A stretch of DNA of 64,000 nucleotides, from contig NZ_CAAJGL010000044.1 in NCBI RefSeq assembly GCF_900996225.1, forward strand, positions 1 to 64,000, in the 5' to 3' direction. The stretch is from Paraburkholderia sp. BCC1884 (GTDB taxonomy: Bacteria > Pseudomonadota > Gammaproteobacteria > Burkholderiales > Burkholderiaceae). A program made the translations under genes and the position numbers. Positions 9,964-19,697 of this stretch are shown here, one piece after another. Below the pieces are notes generated by a model. That model ran no database searches. It had not been told where the DNA came from and saw only the letters and a program-made list of their open reading frames with translations. Every line of letters begins with the position of its first letter. Position 1 is the first letter of the stretch.

Positions 9964-12900
9964 ATGAAAGCTCTGCTCGATCTATTCAAGCAAGTCCAAC
10001 AACCCGAAGTTTTTGACGCGATCAAGATCGGTCTGGCTTCGCCAGACAAGATCCGTTCGTGGTCGTTCGGCGAAGTGAAGAAGCCGGAAACCATCAACTA
10101 CCGGACATTCAAGCCGGAACGCGATGGTCTGTTCTGCGCGAAGATCTTCGGGCCGATCAAAGACTACGAATGTCTGTGCGGCAAGTACAAGCGCCTGAAG
10201 CACCGTGGCGTGATCTGCGAGAAGTGCGGCGTGGAAGTCACGCTGGCGAAGGTGCGTCGCGAACGGATGGGCCACATCGAACTGGCCTCGCCGGTTGCGC
10301 ACATCTGGTTCCTGAAGTCGCTGCCGTCGCGTCTGGGCATGGTGCTCGACATGACGCTGCGCGACATCGAACGCGTGCTGTACTTCGAAGCGTACGTGGT
10401 GATCGATCCGGGCATGACGCCGCTGAAAGCGCGGCAGATCATGACCGAAGAGGATTACTACAACAAGGTCGAAGAGTACGGTGACGAATTCCGTGCCGAG
10501 ATGGGCGCGGAAGGCGTTCGCGAACTGCTGCGCGCGATCAACATCGACGAACAGGTCGAGATGCTGCGCACCGAACTCAAGAACACGGGCTCGGAAGCGA
10601 AGATCAAGAAGTACGCGAAGCGCCTGAAGGTGCTCGAGGCTTTCCAACGTTCGGGCATCAAGCCTGACTGGATGGTGCTCGAAGTGCTGCCGGTGCTGCC
10701 GCCGGAACTGCGTCCGCTGGTGCCGCTCGACGGCGGCCGTTTCGCGACGTCGGACCTGAACGACCTGTATCGCCGCGTGATCAACCGTAACAACCGGTTG
10801 AAGCGTCTGCTCGAACTGAAGGCTCCTGAAATCATCGTCCGCAACGAAAAGCGGATGCTGCAGGAAGCCGTCGATTCGTTGCTCGACAACGGTCGTCGCG
10901 GTAAGGCCATGACTGGCGCGAACAAGCGCCCGCTGAAGTCGCTCGCTGACATGATCAAGGGTAAGGGCGGTCGTTTCCGTCAGAACTTGCTCGGTAAGCG
11001 CGTTGACTATTCGGGCCGTTCGGTGATCGTGGTCGGCCCGACGCTCAAGCTACATCAGTGCGGTCTGCCGAAGCTGATGGCGCTCGAACTGTTCAAGCCG
11101 TTCATCTTCAACAAGCTCGAAGTGATGGGTGTTGCTACCACCATCAAGGCTGCGAAGAAGGAAGTCGAGAACCAGACGCCGGTGGTGTGGGACATCCTCG
11201 AAGAGGTGATCCGCGAACATCCGGTCATGCTGAACCGTGCACCGACGCTTCACCGTCTCGGTATTCAGGCTTTCGAGCCGGTGCTGATCGAAGGTAAGGC
11301 AATCCAGTTGCACCCGCTCGTTTGCGCGGCATTCAACGCCGACTTCGACGGTGACCAGATGGCCGTTCACGTGCCGCTGTCGCTGGAAGCGCAGATGGAA
11401 GCGCGCACGCTGATGCTGGCGTCGAACAACATTCTGTTCCCGGCCAACGGCGATCCGTCGATCGTGCCGTCGCAGGATATTGTGCTCGGCCTGTATTACG
11501 CGACCCGCGAAGCGGTGAACGCCAAGGGCGAAGGCCTGACGTTCACCGGCGTTTCGGAAGCGCTGCGTGCGTACGAGAACAAGGAAGTCGAGCTGGCATC
11601 GCGCGTCAACGTGCGGATCACGGAAATGGTCCACAACGAAGACACGTCGGAAGGTGCGCCGAAGTTCGTGCCGAAGATCACGCTGTACGCGACGACCGTC
11701 GGCCGTTCGATTCTGTCGGAAATTCTGCCGCCGGGCCTGCCGTTCTCGGTGCTGAACAAGCCGCTGAAGAAGAAGGAAATCTCGCGCCTCATCAACACCG
11801 CATTCCGCAAGTGCGGTCTGCGTGAAACGGTGATTTTCGCCGATCAGTTGATGCAGTCGGGCTTCCGTCTGGCCACGCGCGCTGGTATCTCGATCTGCGT
11901 CGACGACATGCTCGTGCCGCCGCAGAAAGAGCAGATCGTCGGCGACGCCGCGAAGAAGGTGAAGGAATACGACCGTCAGTACATGTCGGGTCTCGTCACG
12001 TCGCAAGAGCGCTACAACAACGTGGTCGACATCTGGTCGGCAACGTCGGAAGCGGTCGGCAAGGCGATGATGGAGCAGTTGTCGACGGAACCGGTCACGG
12101 ATCGCGACGGCAACGAAACGCGTCAGGAATCGTTCAACTCGATTTACATGATGGCGGACTCGGGTGCTCGTGGTTCCGCAGTTCAGATTCGTCAGCTGGC
12201 CGGTATGCGTGGCCTGATGGCGAAGCCGGACGGCTCGATCATCGAGACGCCGATTACGGCGAACTTCCGTGAAGGCCTGAACGTGTTGCAGTACTTCATC
12301 TCGACCCACGGTGCACGTAAGGGTCTGGCTGATACGGCATTGAAGACGGCAAACTCGGGTTACCTGACACGTCGTCTGGTCGACGTGACGCAGGATCTGG
12401 TGGTGGTCGAGGACGATTGCGGTACGTCCAACGGCGTTGCCATGAAGGCGTTGGTCGAAGGCGGTGAAGTCGTCGAAGCCCTGCGTGACCGTATTCTCGG
12501 TCGCGTGACGGTGGCTGACGTCGTCAATCCGGAATCGCAGGAAACGCTGTACGAAACGGGCACGTTGCTCGACGAAGATGCGGTCGAAGAAATCGAACGC
12601 CTCGGCATCGACGAAGTGCGCGTGCGTACGCCGCTGACTTGCGAAACGCGCTACGGTCTGTGCGCGGCCTGTTATGGCCGTGACCTGGGCCGCGGCTCGT
12701 CGGTCAACGTCGGTGAAGCAGTCGGCGTGATCGCTGCTCAGTCGATCGGTGAACCGGGCACGCAGCTCACGATGCGTACGTTCCACATCGGTGGTGCGGC
12801 GTCGCGTGCGGCAGTGGCTTCGTCGGTTGAAGCGAAGTCGAACGGTACGGTGCGTTTCACGGCAACGATGCGTTACGTCACGAATGCAAAGGGCGAGCAG

Positions 12901-14202
12901 ATCGTCATCTCGCGTTCGGGCGAAGCGATGATCACCGACGACCACGGTCGCGAGCGCGAACGTCACAAGGTGCCGTACGGCGCGACGCTGTTGCAACTCG
13001 ACGGCGCGCAGATCAAGGCCGGCACGCAACTGGCAACGTGGGATCCGCTGACCCGTCCGATCATCACCGAGTGGGGCGGTACGGTGAAGTTCGAAAACGT
13101 CGAAGAAGGCGTGACGGTTGCGAAGCAGATCGACGATGTGACGGGTCTGTCCACGCTGGTCGTGATCGACGTGAAGCGTCGTGGTTCGCAGGCTGCGAAG
13201 ACGGTGCGTCCGCAGGTCAAGCTGCTCGACGCGAACGGCGACGAAGTCAAGATCCCGAACACCGAGCACTCGGTGCAAATCGGCTTCCAGGTCGGCGCTC
13301 TGATCACCGTGAAGGACGGTCAGCAAGTGCAGGTCGGTGAAGTGCTCGCACGTATCCCGGTTGAATCGCAGAAAACGCGTGACATTACCGGTGGTCTGCC
13401 GCGGGTGGCTGAACTGTTCGAAGCGCGCTCGCCGAAGGACGCCGGTATTCTGGCGGAAGTCACGGGCACGACGTCGTTCGGTAAGGACACGAAGGGCAAG
13501 CAGCGTCTCGTTATCACGGACCTCGAAGGCAATCAGCACGAGTTCCTGATCGCGAAGGAAAAGCAGGTTCTGGTGCACGATGGTCAGGTCGTCAACAAGG
13601 GCGAAATGATTGTCGACGGTCCGGCTGATCCGCACGACATTCTGCGTTTGCAGGGCGTCGAAGCGCTGGCGCGCTACATCGTGGACGAAGTGCAGGACGT
13701 GTATCGTCTGCAGGGCGTGAAGATCAATGACAAGCACATTGAAGTGATCGTCCGCCAGATGCTGCGCCGCGTGCAGATCGTCGACAACGGTGATACGCGC
13801 TTCATCATGGGCGAACAAGTCGAGCGCTCGGATATGCTCGACGAGAACGACCGGATGGCTGCCGAAGACAAGATCCCGGCAACGTACGAAAACGTCTTGC
13901 TCGGTATCACGAAGGCGTCGCTGTCGACCGATTCGTTCATCTCTGCGGCATCGTTCCAGGAAACGACCCGCGTGCTGACCGAAGCGGCGATTATGGGCAA
14001 GCGCGACGACCTGCGTGGTCTGAAGGAAAACGTGATCGTCGGCCGTCTGATTCCGGCCGGTACGGGTCTCGCGTTCCACAAGGCGCGCAAGACCAAGGAA
14101 CTGTCCGACCGCGAGCGTTTCGACCAGATCGCAGCAGAAGAGTCGTTCGAATTCGGTACGCCGGAAACCCCGGCCGCCGAACAGCAGCACTCCGGCGAGT
14201 AA
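9964..14202 (+). CDS. rpoC: DNA-directed RNA polymerase subunit beta'
   Basis: 1412 aa. Carries the catalytic magnesium site [12 protein letters not shown] near residue 458 and the N-terminal zinc ribbon ([20 protein letters not shown], about 70-89). The second zinc site (cysteines in the stretch [15 protein letters not shown], about 895-909) and the trigger-loop region around [19 protein letters not shown] are also visible. SD CGGAGAGAAGG at 9950-9960. It ends the rpoBC unit, with a strong terminator 40 nt downstream. Confidence 0.98.
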   Translation: MKALLDLFKQVQQPEVFDAIKIGLASPDKIRSWSFGEVKKPETINYRTFKPERDGLFCAKIFGPIKDYECLCGKYKRLKHRGVICEKCGVEVTLAKVRRERMGHIELASPVAHIWFLKSLPSRLGMVLDMTLRDIERVLYFEAYVVIDPGMTPLKARQIMTEEDYYNKVEEYGDEFRAEMGAEGVRELLRAINIDEQVEMLRTELKNTGSEAKIKKYAKRLKVLEAFQRSGIKPDWMVLEVLPVLPPELRPLVPLDGGRFATSDLNDLYRRVINRNNRLKRLLELKAPEIIVRNEKRMLQEAVDSLLDNGRRGKAMTGANKRPLKSLADMIKGKGGRFRQNLLGKRVDYSGRSVIVVGPTLKLHQCGLPKLMALELFKPFIFNKLEVMGVATTIKAAKKEVENQTPVVWDILEEVIREHPVMLNRAPTLHRLGIQAFEPVLIEGKAIQLHPLVCAAFNADFDGDQMAVHVPLSLEAQMEARTLMLASNNILFPANGDPSIVPSQDIVLGLYYATREAVNAKGEGLTFTGVSEALRAYENKEVELASRVNVRITEMVHNEDTSEGAPKFVPKITLYATTVGRSILSEILPPGLPFSVLNKPLKKKEISRLINTAFRKCGLRETVIFADQLMQSGFRLATRAGISICVDDMLVPPQKEQIVGDAAKKVKEYDRQYMSGLVTSQERYNNVVDIWSATSEAVGKAMMEQLSTEPVTDRDGNETRQESFNSIYMMADSGARGSAVQIRQLAGMRGLMAKPDGSIIETPITANFREGLNVLQYFISTHGARKGLADTALKTANSGYLTRRLVDVTQDLVVVEDDCGTSNGVAMKALVEGGEVVEALRDRILGRVTVADVVNPESQETLYETGTLLDEDAVEEIERLGIDEVRVRTPLTCETRYGLCAACYGRDLGRGSSVNVGEAVGVIAAQSIGEPGTQLTMRTFHIGGAASRAAVASSVEAKSNGTVRFTATMRYVTNAKGEQIVISRSGEAMITDDHGRERERHKVPYGATLLQLDGAQIKAGTQLATWDPLTRPIITEWGGTVKFENVEEGVTVAKQIDDVTGLSTLVVIDVKRRGSQAAKTVRPQVKLLDANGDEVKIPNTEHSVQIGFQVGALITVKDGQQVQVGEVLARIPVESQKTRDITGGLPRVAELFEARSPKDAGILAEVTGTTSFGKDTKGKQRLVITDLEGNQHEFLIAKEKQVLVHDGQVVNKGEMIVDGPADPHDILRLQGVEALARYIVDEVQDVYRLQGVKINDKHIEVIVRQMLRRVQIVDNGDTRFIMGEQVERSDMLDENDRMAAEDKIPATYENVLLGITKASLSTDSFISAASFQETTRVLTEAAIMGKRDDLRGLKENVIVGRLIPAGTGLAFHKARKTKELSDRERFDQIAAEESFEFGTPETPAAEQQHSGE

Positions 14203-14242
14203 GTACGAGCGGCGCAAGCCACTTTTACTGAAGGCTGACAGA

Positions 14243-14273
14243 ACCGCCCGGTTTCGACCGGGCGGTTTTTTTT
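14243..14273 (+). terminator. Rho-independent terminator after rpoC
   Basis: Perfect 10-bp stem ACCGCCCGGT / ACCGGGCGGT with the stable TTCG tetraloop and a run of eight T. It marks the end of the rpoBC transcript and isolates the following lipid-related operon. Confidence 0.93.
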
Positions 14274-14439
14274 CGTCCGTCGATCTGTCACATTGGTGAT
14301 TCAGATCCCCTGGCTAAGCTCAAATTGGCATTAGCCGATCGTCATTAATTCGGAATCCTCTTATATTTAGCGAAAATCACCGTGCCTAGTATGCGGGATC
14401 GTCGGCGCGTGCCGACATCACGCTAAGCCTGGTGGTCGA

Positions 14440-15723
14440 ATGAGTTTTGATGTCCGGAAGGTGCCGCTATGCGACGCGGCTTTGTGGGTAGGTCTTTATC
14501 TCGTCGCCGGTGTCGTGTCGGGGCAGTTCAATGTTCCAACCGTTGCCCGCGCCCCCTACGTCTGGTTGCCCGCGGGTGTCAGTCTCGCGGCCATGGTCCT
14601 GTCGCGTTCAGGTTCAAGCGCTCTGCTCGCCGTCGCTTTCGCGCTGGTTCAGTCCGTTCTCTCGCATTTAGGTGGGCGCGATATTCCGTCGTCGCTCGTA
14701 CTCGGCGCGCTGGCAGGCGTTGCGCCATGGATCGCTTCGGCCGTTGTTCGTCGGATGGAGGTGCCGCTGGAAGGGCTGCATCTTCTGCGCGCGGTCGTCG
14801 TGGCAGCATTGGTGAGCGCCGTGTTGCTCGGCGGCGGAGGTGCGCTCTTCTTTGCCGTGACGAAAGGCACGCCGTTCGTGTCGCCATTGCGCGAATGGAG
14901 CGCCGCGATTTTCGTCGGCGTCTGCATCACGACACCTTTGATCGCGGTTTGGGCGCAGCTCCGGCCTAAGCGATCCATTCGGCACAATTGGAGGCGTGAG
15001 TGGGTTGGCTACGCCGCCTTCGGCACGATGGTCCTTTTGACGTGGGGCGTTTTCGATGGCGCCACGGCCGAATGGCTCGGGTCGGTTGCGAGTCCCCTGT
15101 ATCTGCCGATGTTCTGCGTCGTCATCGTCGCCATTGTGGGCGGGGCACGAGGCGGTACGCTCGCCGTTCTCGTGCTGACGCTGATCTGCCTTGGCCATAC
15201 CGCTCACGGCGAGGGGCCCTTCGCCTCCGGCTCAGCGTCGCCGGCTTTGTCGCTGTTGCAAGCGCAACTTTATGTCGGCGTGTCGGCGATGCTCGTGCTA
15301 ATCGTGCACGCGTTGCGCGATGCCGAACTGCAGGCGTACGCCAACGCTGACCGCTGGCGTACGGACCTCGAGCTTGCGCTCGCGGGCAGCGCGCTCATCG
15401 CCTATACCGTCGACCCGCAGAGTCAATCAGTGCAATGGCGCGGCGACGTCCAATCCCTCACTGGCTATACCACCGGTTCGCTGTCCACAGTCGAAGGCGT
15501 GCTCGCCTGCGTGCACCCACTCGACCGCGATCGCCTGCGTGTTCGCTGGAGCGCGGACACACCGGCAACGTCGCCGGTGCAACTTCCGTTTCGTATGTCG
15601 AGGCCGCTCGCTGCGAACGATTGGCTCGAATTGATCGACCTCGGCTCGCCACTATCCGATAACGAAGGCCATGTCGCATTCGTAGCAGGCGTTTGGCAGC
15701 GCCAAGCGCGCGCAGCGGGGTAA
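14440..15723 (+). CDS. MASE1-PAS integral membrane sensor without output domain
   Basis: 427 aa. About residues 10-290 form eight or so hydrophobic segments with the look of a MASE1 sensor domain (YVWLPAGVSLAAMVL near residues 40-54, ending in LLQAQLYVGVSAMLVLIVHAL). A single PAS-like domain follows at about 305-425, containing VQWRGDVQSLTGY and HPLDRDRLRVRW. MASE1 proteins normally carry a GGDEF, EAL or histidine kinase output; none follows here and the protein stops right after the PAS fold. The next gene begins 3 nt downstream, so it leads a three-gene operon. The ligand is unknown. The -10-like TATATT at 14362 lacks a clear -35 box. Confidence 0.72.
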   Translation: MSFDVRKVPLCDAALWVGLYLVAGVVSGQFNVPTVARAPYVWLPAGVSLAAMVLSRSGSSALLAVAFALVQSVLSHLGGRDIPSSLVLGALAGVAPWIASAVVRRMEVPLEGLHLLRAVVVAALVSAVLLGGGGALFFAVTKGTPFVSPLREWSAAIFVGVCITTPLIAVWAQLRPKRSIRHNWRREWVGYAAFGTMVLLTWGVFDGATAEWLGSVASPLYLPMFCVVIVAIVGGARGGTLAVLVLTLICLGHTAHGEGPFASGSASPALSLLQAQLYVGVSAMLVLIVHALRDAELQAYANADRWRTDLELALAGSALIAYTVDPQSQSVQWRGDVQSLTGYTTGSLSTVEGVLACVHPLDRDRLRVRWSADTPATSPVQLPFRMSRPLAANDWLELIDLGSPLSDNEGHVAFVAGVWQRQARAAG

Positions 15724-15726
15724 GCC

Positions 15727-17256
15727 ATGTCAACGCGTACCGGCGCTCTTCTGATTCACGGATTGGGCGGAACTCAGTTCGACCTCGGCTCCATGCACCG
15801 CCATCTGAAGCGCTGCGGCATCGAGACACACTCGTTGACGCTGCCAGGGCACGGTGCCACACCTGAAGCGCTCGTTTCGGTTCGCGCCGAAGATTGGATC
15901 GACGCGGTGACCGACAAATACCGCGAACTCGTCGGCCAATACGATACTTTCCATGTGATGGGCATGTGCATGGGCGCATTGCTCGCAGCCGCGTTATGCG
16001 CTCGGGAGGGACACAGTAAAGGTCGCCTCGTGACCTTGGCGCCGCCAATCTACATTGACGGATGGAGCACGCCCTGGTGGCGATTCGCGCGATACGTTGT
16101 CTACTGCCTGCCGCTGCTGCCCGCCAGAATGAAGATCGAAGAGGGCGAGCCCTACGGGATCAAGAATGCGCTGGTCCGGAACATCGTCAAGGCGAAGTTC
16201 GAGCGCGGCGACAACTTCCACTACCGGTGGGTCCCGCTTGCATGCATCCGCGAAGTGGACCGCTTGCGCCGTTGGGTCATGCGCGATTCGTCGCAGATCC
16301 AATGTCCAACGCTGGTCGTCCATGCGCGCGAGGATGAGCTGACCAGCCTTAAGTCGGCGGAGTTTATTCGGCGCACCGCTGGGGACGCACGCGTCGTCGT
16401 GCTCGAAAACAGTTATCACATGATCTGCGTCGACAACGATCGCGAGCAGGTTGCCAGCAGCGTGCTGGATTTCCTTGGCGTCGCGAGGCGCGAGTCGGCT
16501 GTGTCTGTCGCGGTAGAACCTTGTTCGCCGGACGAGATTCATTCGCTCGTTGAGCGCTTTGTCGAGGGAATGCGTGCACAACGGTATGAGGACGTATTCC
16601 CCCTGTTCGCCGCCGACGTTCGATGGGATCAGCGCGGCTCGAATCCATTGGCACGTGTCTACGCTGATCGCAATGCACTGATCGACCTGTTTTCGCAGTT
16701 TGTGACTTTGTCCGCCAACACGTTCGCGGTGACGGGGTTTGCGGAACCTTCGTTTGGCCCTGACGGCGTGCACCTGGCGATTCGTAGCGAAGCCTCGGCG
16801 GACGGCGCAAAGCTGGTGGCGAACGGTACTCTGGAAATGGGTTTCGGCAACCACCGGATTCGCACGGTCACGTACATCGCGGATCATCCCGCCGACGAAG
16901 ACGCGTTCTGGTGTGCGGTAGCTCGTGCGGCAAGCAACGCTTCCGCGCCGGCTGGGCCGCATCGCGAGCACGATCGCATTGCGTCGCTTATGACGGGCGC
17001 GGCGCTCGATTCGGCGTTCAAGCAGGCAATTGCCCAAGTCGGAATAATCAGACGCCCGCTTACGCCATCCGTCATGCTCCGTTTGCGCGGGCTATACAAG
17101 CAGGCCCTCGAGGGCGACGTCAGCGGAGATCGCCCAGGTGTAACGGACGTAATTGGGCGCGCGAAATATGATGCATGGGCCGGATTGCGAGGCACCGCGC
17201 GCGAGTTCGCCATGAACGAGTACGTGACGCTCGCACGAAAATTGGCGGCCGAGTAG
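15727..17256 (+). CDS. Three-domain protein: alpha/beta hydrolase, NTF2-like, acyl-CoA-binding domain
   Basis: 509 aa. Residues 1-252 are an alpha/beta hydrolase: oxyanion loop HGLGGT at 11-16, nucleophile elbow GMCMG at 79-83 with Cys81 instead of the usual Ser, a probable acid Asp203 and His231. Residues about 265-395 resemble a SnoaL/NTF2-like fold (LVERFVEGMRAQRYEDVFPLFAADV). Residues about 425-509 match the acyl-CoA-binding protein family: LYKQALEGD, RPG and KYDAW at 456-484. The likely substrate is an acyl-CoA or acyl thioester, but this is inference. It sits between the MASE1-PAS gene (3 nt) and a patatin-type outer-membrane gene (4 nt), suggesting one operon for lipid metabolism. No signal peptide is seen, so it is probably cytoplasmic. 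Confidence 0.75.
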   Translation: MSTRTGALLIHGLGGTQFDLGSMHRHLKRCGIETHSLTLPGHGATPEALVSVRAEDWIDAVTDKYRELVGQYDTFHVMGMCMGALLAAALCAREGHSKGRLVTLAPPIYIDGWSTPWWRFARYVVYCLPLLPARMKIEEGEPYGIKNALVRNIVKAKFERGDNFHYRWVPLACIREVDRLRRWVMRDSSQIQCPTLVVHAREDELTSLKSAEFIRRTAGDARVVVLENSYHMICVDNDREQVASSVLDFLGVARRESAVSVAVEPCSPDEIHSLVERFVEGMRAQRYEDVFPLFAADVRWDQRGSNPLARVYADRNALIDLFSQFVTLSANTFAVTGFAEPSFGPDGVHLAIRSEASADGAKLVANGTLEMGFGNHRIRTVTYIADHPADEDAFWCAVARAASNASAPAGPHREHDRIASLMTGAALDSAFKQAIAQVGIIRRPLTPSVMLRLRGLYKQALEGDVSGDRPGVTDVIGRAKYDAWAGLRGTAREFAMNEYVTLARKLAAE

Positions 17257-17260
17257 CGAC

Positions 17261-19573
17261 GTGTTGCGAAGTTTTCTCTGCGTAGTACTGCTGGCCGCAA
17301 GCAGCTTGCTGACGAATGCCACGCTTGCTGCAGTCGTGACGCCGGTATCGAGGCAAATGGCGGATCCGGCAGCGTTGCATGCAACTCAAGCGCGTCCGCG
17401 AATCTGTCTCGCGCTGTCTGGTGGTGGCGCGCGTGGTTATGCGCACATCGGCGTGTTGAAGCAACTCGAAGCGCTGCACGTGCCGATCGATTGCATCGCG
17501 GGCACGAGTATGGGCGCCGTGATCGGCGGGCTGTACGCGAGCGGGATGTCGGCTGCGGAAATCGAGGGAGCACTAGCCGGTATCGACTTGACCGACGTCG
17601 CATTCGACCGTGAGGCACGCACCAATCAACCCCAGGAAGTGCGCAAGGATAACCTCGACTATCCCGTTGGATTTCCGCTTGGTTTCGGCAGCGGTGGCAT
17701 ACGTTCCGCAAAGGGGCTGATTCAGGGCAATCAGTTGCTGGCGCTTTTGCAGGAACACACTAGCCGGGTTGCTGGCGACGTCGATTTCGACGATCTTCCA
17801 GTGCCTTTCCGGGCCATAGCGACCGACATCGAAACCGGTGATCGGGTTGTCCTTCACAAGGGCTCGTTGCCGCAGGCGATCCGGGCCAGCATGGCCGTGC
17901 CGGGGCTATTTGCACCCGTTGTGCTTGGCCGTCGCACGCTCGTGGATGGCGGTATCGTCGACAATCTGCCGGTCGACGTCGCGCGCCAGATGGGCGCCGA
18001 TATCGTAATTGCTGTCGATATCGGCACGCCGCTCAAGCATGCGGACGAACTGACCTCGATCGCAAGCGTCACGCAACAGGTGCTCGGCGTGCTGGTCAGC
18101 CAGAACGTGAAGAGGCAGAAAGCGCAGCTTGGCGCATCGGACATTCTGTTGCAACCGGATCTCTCCGGTCTGGCATTCGCAGATTTCGCCGACGCTGCTC
18201 GGGGCATTGCCGCGGGCGCTGCCGCGGTCGCGGCGTCGCGGGAAAAAATCGATGCGCTGTCGCTCGACTCGAACGGGTGGTCGGCTTATCTCACCGGGCG
18301 CAATGGGCGCGCGTTTTTGCCCGACGGCGTAAAGATCGACCGTATCGAGGTGGTTACGAACGGTCGAGTGCCGGCTGCGCGGGTTCGCCAGGTCCTGCGG
18401 GCGAAGCCCGGCGATGTCTACGATCCTGTCGAAATCGACCGGGACCTGGCCAAGTTGACCAGTGCGAGCGACTTCGAAAGCGTCGCGCACAACCTTGCCG
18501 GGTCGGAAGGCGAGCGCGTGCTGCAGGTCAGCGCGAACTCGAAGAGCTGGGGCCCCAACTTCCTGCTATTCGGTCTCGGTCTTTCCAGCAACTTCAGCGG
18601 TGACGGCGCATTTTCGTTGCGCATTGGACACCGCATGCCATGGATCACGCCAAGCGGACTCGCCTGGCGTAACGACGTGGTACTCGGCAGTCGCGATCTG
18701 ATGCTGAAAACCGAACTACGTCAGCCGCTCTTCTCGCAGGACGGCATCTACGTGGCGCCGTTTGCAACGTTCAAACGAAACCAGTTAGACGTCTATGACG
18801 ATGACGCACCCGACGGCCAACCTCCCGCGATGAAGCTTCGTCTGCAGGAGATGAGGGTGGGGCTCAATGCCGGCCTGCCGCTAGGAAAGCTCGGTGAAAT
18901 ACGCGCCAGCGTCGAGCGCGTCAAAACGTCTTACAGTCTATTGACCGCAGCGCCGATGTTCGTTATTCCGCTCGACGGAGACGAAACCGAGGTGATACAG
19001 CAAACGCCGGGTTCATCTTCGCAGACCGTCGGTCGCCTCGAGGTAGAAATCGATCAACTCGACGACGCGTTGTTTCCCCGGCATGGGTACTACATCGACG
19101 GATATGCGGAGATGGCGCTCGACCAGTCGGAAGGTAGCTACAACACGGCGCACCTCCGTACGCGCTGGGCGGCCAGTTACGGAGCGCACACTGTGAATGC
19201 CGCGTTCGAAGCGGGTGGCCAATTCGGCAACAAGGATGTGAATGCCTACACGTTCAGTCTGGGTGGCTTCCAGCATCTGGCGGCATACGCACAAGATCAG
19301 TTCAATGGCAATTACGTCATGTATGGTCGCTTGACTTATCTCGCGCAATTGAAGCACTTCAACTCTGCGCCGATACGTGACACGTTCGGCGGCGCCAGTG
19401 CGGAAGTCGGAAATGTCTGGAACGGCGGCGCCTCGTTCGGGCGCGGACCATGGCGTTCCAGCGCCAGCGTCTTTCTCGGCGCGACGACTTCATTGGGGCC
19501 GATCTACCTCGGCTTCGCAATGGCGCCCGGCGGCGTCCGCAATGTCTATTTTCAACTCGGCAATCAGTTCTGA
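17261..19573 (+). CDS. Patatin-like phospholipase with POTRA and outer-membrane barrel (type Vd, PlpD-like)
   Basis: 770 aa beginning at GTG, 4 nt after the previous gene. A signal peptide covers about residues 1-23. The patatin domain (about 47-330) has the oxyanion motif GGGARG at 54-59, the nucleophile motif GTSMG at 81-85 (Ser83) and the catalytic Asp229 in DGG. A single POTRA-like segment (about 345-420) precedes a C-terminal 16-strand-type barrel of the BamA/TamA surface antigen family, ending in the aromatic residue Phe. This order matches type Vd autotransporters such as PlpD, which place or secrete an A1-type phospholipase at the cell surface. Fusion and catalytic residues are seen; secretion is inferred. 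Confidence 0.88.
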   Translation: MLRSFLCVVLLAASSLLTNATLAAVVTPVSRQMADPAALHATQARPRICLALSGGGARGYAHIGVLKQLEALHVPIDCIAGTSMGAVIGGLYASGMSAAEIEGALAGIDLTDVAFDREARTNQPQEVRKDNLDYPVGFPLGFGSGGIRSAKGLIQGNQLLALLQEHTSRVAGDVDFDDLPVPFRAIATDIETGDRVVLHKGSLPQAIRASMAVPGLFAPVVLGRRTLVDGGIVDNLPVDVARQMGADIVIAVDIGTPLKHADELTSIASVTQQVLGVLVSQNVKRQKAQLGASDILLQPDLSGLAFADFADAARGIAAGAAAVAASREKIDALSLDSNGWSAYLTGRNGRAFLPDGVKIDRIEVVTNGRVPAARVRQVLRAKPGDVYDPVEIDRDLAKLTSASDFESVAHNLAGSEGERVLQVSANSKSWGPNFLLFGLGLSSNFSGDGAFSLRIGHRMPWITPSGLAWRNDVVLGSRDLMLKTELRQPLFSQDGIYVAPFATFKRNQLDVYDDDAPDGQPPAMKLRLQEMRVGLNAGLPLGKLGEIRASVERVKTSYSLLTAAPMFVIPLDGDETEVIQQTPGSSSQTVGRLEVEIDQLDDALFPRHGYYIDGYAEMALDQSEGSYNTAHLRTRWAASYGAHTVNAAFEAGGQFGNKDVNAYTFSLGGFQHLAAYAQDQFNGNYVMYGRLTYLAQLKHFNSAPIRDTFGGASAEVGNVWNGGASFGRGPWRSSASVFLGATTSLGPIYLGFAMAPGGVRNVYFQLGNQF

Positions 19574-19652
19574 GGCGAATCGGCGCGGGGTCCGAATTTC
19601 CTAATCCGAATGGCTAACGTAGGCAAACGTTTCGGGCGGGACGCGTGGGGGT

Positions 19653-19661
19653 TGGTAAAAT
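19653..19661 (+). promoter_or_regulatory. Possible extended -10 promoter of recQ
   Basis: TGG directly before TAAAAT gives a TGn-extended -10 element 36 nt upstream of the recQ ATG. No good -35 box is present, and readthrough from the upstream operon is equally possible. Confidence 0.3.
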
Positions 19662-19697
19662 CCGGTCACCGGCATCGCGCTGTTCAATCCCTACTCC

